A stretch of 8,057 bases of DNA. Origin: Candidatus Daviesbacteria bacterium. GTDB taxonomy: Bacteria > Patescibacteriota > Microgenomatia > Daviesbacterales > UBA10151. The stretch is from NCBI GenBank assembly GCA_016183225.1, contig JACPEZ010000032.1, positions 1 through 8,057 of the forward strand, given 5' to 3'. Both the position numbers and the translations under genes were made by a program. A model generated the notes under the pieces. That model searched no databases. It saw only the letters and a list, made by a program, of their open reading frames with translations, and was not told the DNA's origin. Positions 6,150 through 8,057 of this stretch are shown piece by piece; the stretch's first letter is position 1; every line of letters begins with the position of its first letter.

Positions 6150-6240
6150 CGAAGCACGAATATCGAAGCACGAAACAATTTTTAAAATTTGAATCTTTAA
6201 ATTTAGAATTTGTTTCGAATTTCGAAATTAGGATTTCGAA
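6150..6240. repeat. AT-rich intergenic repeat cluster between hrcA and grpE
   Basis: The 105-base gap holds an 11-base direct repeat CGAAGCACGAA (6150-6160 and 6164-6174), an AT-only stretch with mirrored TTTAAA/AAATTT runs, and three copies of TTTCGAA (6213-6219, 6220-6226, 6234-6240). The middle copy lies in a perfect 12-base palindrome AATTTCGAAATT (6218-6229). It encodes no credible protein and holds no clear terminator. It may be a remnant of a short dispersed repeat; it also leaves grpE without an obvious Shine-Dalgarno. Confidence 0.6.
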
Positions 6241-6251
6241 TTTTTAAGATT

Positions 6252-6761
6252 ATGTCTAAGAAAAAGCTTGAAGAACAGAATAAATTAGAGGAACGAGTTT
6301 CTGAACTCGAAAATCAGCTCAAGAGGGCTGTGGCTGATTATCAGAATTTGGAAAAAAGAGTGCAAGAGGGGCGATCGGAACTAACTAATTTTATGGGAGC
6401 GGAGCTTATTAAAAGACTGCTGCCGGTTTTGGATCATTTGGAGAAAGTGGTCGACGGCAGTCGATCCATCCTGAGCGAGCAAAGCGAGTCGAAGGACTGG
6501 TTTAGAGGAGTAGAAATGGCTATAAAAGAATTTAAACAAGTGTTAGAATCAGAAGGGCTGGAAGAGATTCCGGCAGACGGAGAGTTTAATCCGGCCTTGC
6601 ATGAAGCTGTTGATACAAGGGATGGCCAAAACAATATGATTTTAGAAATTGTCAAAAAGGGTTATAATTTAAATGGTAAGGTCATTAGACCTGCGCAAGT
6701 GGTGGTAGGACGGAAATCAGAATCAAGCAATATGAATCAAGAATTAAGGGAGGAAATATGA
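6252..6761 (+). CDS. grpE: Nucleotide exchange factor GrpE
   Basis: Co-chaperone that releases ADP from DnaK. The 169-residue protein begins with a charged coiled-coil (residues 4-45, EEQNKLEERVSELENQLK then ADYQNLEKRVQE), continues through the four-helix-bundle region (LIKRLLPVLDHLEK, 52-65; WFRGVEMAIKEFKQVL, 83-98) and ends with the beta domain carrying the family signature FNPALHEAV (112-120) and KKGYNLNGKVIRPAQVVVG (135-153). Length is slightly under the E. coli protein (197). The ATG at 6252 is chosen because the coiled-coil starts there; an in-frame ATG-less extension to 6210 would translate repeat DNA. Residues 71-82 are encoded by a palindromic-repeat-like segment. A short polar tail follows the signature. 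Its stop overlaps the start of the next gene (ATGA), suggesting coupled translation. Confidence 0.92.
   Translation: MSKKKLEEQNKLEERVSELENQLKRAVADYQNLEKRVQEGRSELTNFMGAELIKRLLPVLDHLEKVVDGSRSILSEQSESKDWFRGVEMAIKEFKQVLESEGLEEIPADGEFNPALHEAVDTRDGQNNMILEIVKKGYNLNGKVIRPAQVVVGRKSESSNMNQELREEI
6466..6497. repeat. Palindromic-repeat-like segment inside grpE
   Basis: The segment begins CCATCCTGAGCGAGC and ends AAGCGAGTCGAAGGAC, an imperfect inverted repeat (TCCTGAGC at 6469-6476 against CGAAGGA at 6490-6496). From memory it resembles a short palindromic element found dispersed in many environmental genomes, including CPR ones. It is read in frame as S-I-L-S-E-Q-S-E-S-K-D within a loop of GrpE. Confidence 0.5.
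6748..6754 (+). promoter_or_regulatory. Ribosome binding site for the 89-aa gene
   Basis: GGGAGGA ends three bases before the ATG at 6758, inside the last codons of grpE. The spacing is short but the sequence is strong, supporting translation of the unknown gene. Confidence 0.55.
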
Positions 6762-7027
6762 GAGAAAGATTACAAAGGATAGGTGTAAATGCAATATCAG
6801 AGTCATGCGGTTTTATCTGCGCGACATTTATAGGTATCATCGCGCGGATGTCACCAGAGGCTCGAGATGATTGGACAAAGAAAGTATTAAATAGTCCATT
6901 TTATAATAAAAATGGAGTAGTACATCGCTGGGCAAGATGGTCATTGATGTTTCTTAATCCAGAAGATAGAAAAAGTGTTTATACAGACATTAATTTTGTC
7001 TTAGAAGGGGCGAAAGGTAGTAGTTAA
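6758..7027 (+). CDS. Unknown 89-aa protein between grpE and dnaK
   Basis: An 89-residue protein with no recognised family. The first part (residues 1-35) is helix-like, with a hydrophobic patch SCGFICATFIGIIARM (16-31) too short and polar-flanked to be a sure membrane segment; two cysteines lie at 17 and 21. The second part is basic and rich in Trp/Phe (DDWTKKVLNSPFY, VVHRWARWSLMFLNPEDRK), suggesting a small folded helical protein. The start is supported by a strong ribosome binding site and a four-base ATGA overlap with grpE. The stop is one base before the dnaK ATG. It is therefore co-transcribed with the chaperones. A gene at this position is unusual. Its codons (AGA, AGG, ATA and GTA are frequent) look different from dnaK, so it may have been acquired. 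Function is not known. Confidence 0.65.
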   Translation: MRERLQRIGVNAISESCGFICATFIGIIARMSPEARDDWTKKVLNSPFYNKNGVVHRWARWSLMFLNPEDRKSVYTDINFVLEGAKGSS

Positions 7028-7028
7028 T

Positions 7029-7706
7029 ATGGCGAAAATTGTTGGTATAGATCTTGGGACAACTAATAGTGTAGTGGCAGTGATGGAGGGGGGAAAACCC
7101 AAAGTCATCCACTCATCCGAAGGGGAAAATATTATCCCCTCTGTGGTCAACCCTTTAAAAAATGTGGTGGGACGGGTGGCCAAACGCCAGTCCGTGGTCA
7201 ACCCCAAAGAAACCATTTTTTCCATTAAGCGTTTGATGGGCAGAAAATTTAAAGACAGCGAAGTGCAAAGGGACATCAAATGGCTGCCCTATGAAATTAA
7301 AGAAGGCAAAAACGGCATGGCTGTTGTTGAAGTGGAAGGCCATGAATATACTCCACAGGAAATATCCGCCCAGATTTTGCAAAAAATCAAAGCCGATGCC
7401 GAGTCTTACTTGGGTGAAAAAGTAACTGACGCGGTTATTACTGTCCCTGCTTATTTTGACGATTCCCAAAGGCAAGCCACCAAACAGGCAGGGGAAATTG
7501 CCGGCTTTAATGTTTCCCGGATTATTAACGAACCAACTGCTGCGGCTTTGGCTTATGGCCTTGATAAAACCCATGCCCACACCATTGCTGTTTATGATCT
7601 GGGCGGAGGCACTTTTGACATTTCCATTTTAGAGTTGGGTGACGGGGTAATTGAGGTAAAATCTACTAACGGCGACACCCACTTGGGCGGAGATGATTTT
7701 GATTGA
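7029..7706 (+). CDS. dnaK: Chaperone DnaK (Hsp70), N-terminal part, cut by a frameshift
   Basis: The first 225 residues of the Hsp70 ATPase domain. Visible are phosphate-1 GIDLGTTNS (6-14), AKRQSVVNPKETIFSIKRLMGR (51-72) with the likely catalytic Lys67, TVPAYFDDSQRQATKQAGEIAG (138-159), INEPTAAALAYG (166-177), phosphate-2 YDLGGGTFD (189-197) and GDTHLGGDDFD (215-225). All nucleotide-contact motifs present are intact. Compared with E. coli the loop after IPSVV is about three residues shorter. Translation stops at TGA 7704-7706 because a 10-bp tandem duplication shifts the frame; the rest of the domain continues in another frame. As read, the product lacks half of lobe II and the whole substrate-binding domain, so it could not work as a chaperone. 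A sequencing or assembly error is possible. It follows the 89-residue gene by one base, with only a weak ribosome binding site. Confidence 0.9.
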   Translation: MAKIVGIDLGTTNSVVAVMEGGKPKVIHSSEGENIIPSVVNPLKNVVGRVAKRQSVVNPKETIFSIKRLMGRKFKDSEVQRDIKWLPYEIKEGKNGMAVVEVEGHEYTPQEISAQILQKIKADAESYLGEKVTDAVITVPAYFDDSQRQATKQAGEIAGFNVSRIINEPTAAALAYGLDKTHAHTIAVYDLGGGTFDISILELGDGVIEVKSTNGDTHLGGDDFD

Positions 7707-8057
7707 TTTTGATCAGGTTATTTTGGACTACCTGGCAGACGAGTTTAAAAAAGAGCAGGGCATTGATTTAAAAACAGACAGGCAAGCGCTGCAAAGACTT
7801 CGCGACGCGGCGGAAAAAGCCAAAATTGAACTCTCCTCCACCCAAGAGGCGGAAATTTCCATTCCTTTTGTGACTGCAGATTCTTCAGGCCCCAAACATC
7901 TGGAAGTGAAAATGTCCAGAGCCAAGCTGGAAGGCATGATTAAATCTTTAATTGATAAAAGTTTTGAGGCGGTTAAATCTGCCTTAAAAGACGCTAAATT
8001 AGAAGCCGGTAAAATTGATGAGGTGGTATTGGTAGGAGGCATGACCCGCATGCCGGC
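7693..8057 (+). CDS. dnaK: DnaK continuation in shifted frame (3'-partial)
   Basis: From 7714 the frame encodes the missing part of the Hsp70 ATPase domain: QVILDYLADEFKKEQGIDL, LRDAAEKAKIELSS, a PFVTADSSGPKHLEVKMSRAKLEGMI block and the adenosine-binding VVLVGGMTRMP at the window edge, corresponding roughly to E. coli DnaK residues 234-346. The frame is clean, with no stops, and matches the family throughout, so only one lesion separates it from the upstream part. An ATG at 7693 lies in this frame, just before the duplication, and overlaps the end of the first part; it could in principle restart translation but has no properly spaced ribosome binding site. The gene runs off the window. Confidence 0.85.
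   Translation, partial: MILIDFDQVILDYLADEFKKEQGIDLKTDRQALQRLRDAAEKAKIELSSTQEAEISIPFVTADSSGPKHLEVKMSRAKLEGMIKSLIDKSFEAVKSALKDAKLEAGKIDEVVLVGGMTRMP
7694..7713 (+). repeat. Exact 10-bp tandem duplication in dnaK
   Basis: TGATTTTGAT occurs twice in a row (7694-7703 and 7704-7713). Removing one copy restores GGDDFDQVILDYL in a single open frame, as expected for DnaK. The inserted length (10) gives a +1 shift and an immediate TGA stop. Confidence 0.95.

Noticed and set aside
6210..6251. N-terminal extension of GrpE from a TTG at 6210
   Set aside because: It translates the AT-rich repeat cluster and has no ribosome binding site; the coiled-coil starts at 6252.
6147..6251. CRISPR-like array in the hrcA-grpE gap
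   Set aside because: The repeat units are only 7-11 bases, with no spacers of regular length and no cas genes nearby.
7155..7580. A 141-codon open frame on the - strand
   Set aside because: It lies entirely opposite the conserved dnaK ATPase region; its sequence shows no family pattern and it is explained by the codon structure of dnaK.
7690..7715. Programmed ribosomal frameshift in dnaK
   Set aside because: No slippery heptamer with a downstream structure is seen, and an exact tandem duplication explains the shift more simply.
7728..8051. A 107-codon open frame on the - strand
   Set aside because: It is antisense to the shifted-frame part of dnaK, which is clearly the coding strand.

Overview
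The window looks like a stretch of a small-genome, AT-rich bacterium of the Candidate Phyla Radiation (Patescibacteria). Microgenomates is the best guess, from memory of their GrpE, DnaK and short HrcA proteins; no search was run. In support, genes are tightly packed (no gap exceeds about 105 bases), several key proteins are shorter than their family norm (HrcA, NAD kinase, epimerase), and ordinary stops are used (TAA, TGA, TAG), so TGA is not reassigned.

Left part (1-2328, + strand): the 3' portion of a drug-resistance-type MFS transporter, a 67-residue DUF378-type membrane protein with a very strong Shine-Dalgarno, and an S66-family LD-carboxypeptidase / MccF-like serine peptidase whose GTG start overlaps the previous stop. 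Middle (2330-4106): two tiny membrane-protein genes on the - strand (73 and 32 residues, two bases apart) converge on the peptidase gene and diverge from a short NAD-dependent epimerase. The epimerase in turn converges on a compact NAD kinase that carries two CxxC pairs. A second MFS exporter (4155-5381) diverges from the kinase gene.

Right part (5387-8057): a heat-shock chaperone operon, hrcA - grpE - an unknown 89-residue gene - dnaK. It is preceded by a near-consensus sigma-70-type promoter overlapped by a degenerate CIRCE operator that ends directly against the hrcA start codon. This predicts negative autoregulation of the whole operon by HrcA and an essentially leaderless hrcA message. 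GrpE would act as nucleotide exchange factor for DnaK; dnaJ, if present, lies outside the window.

Three kinds of repeat-associated change sit in the chaperone operon. A short AT-rich region with direct and palindromic repeats separates hrcA from grpE. A palindromic-repeat-like segment is read in frame inside grpE. An exact 10-bp tandem duplication breaks the dnaK reading frame after codon 225. The dnaK frameshift is either a real mutation or an assembly error, and it is the first thing to check. No tRNA, rRNA, CRISPR array, transposase or convincing intrinsic terminator was seen.
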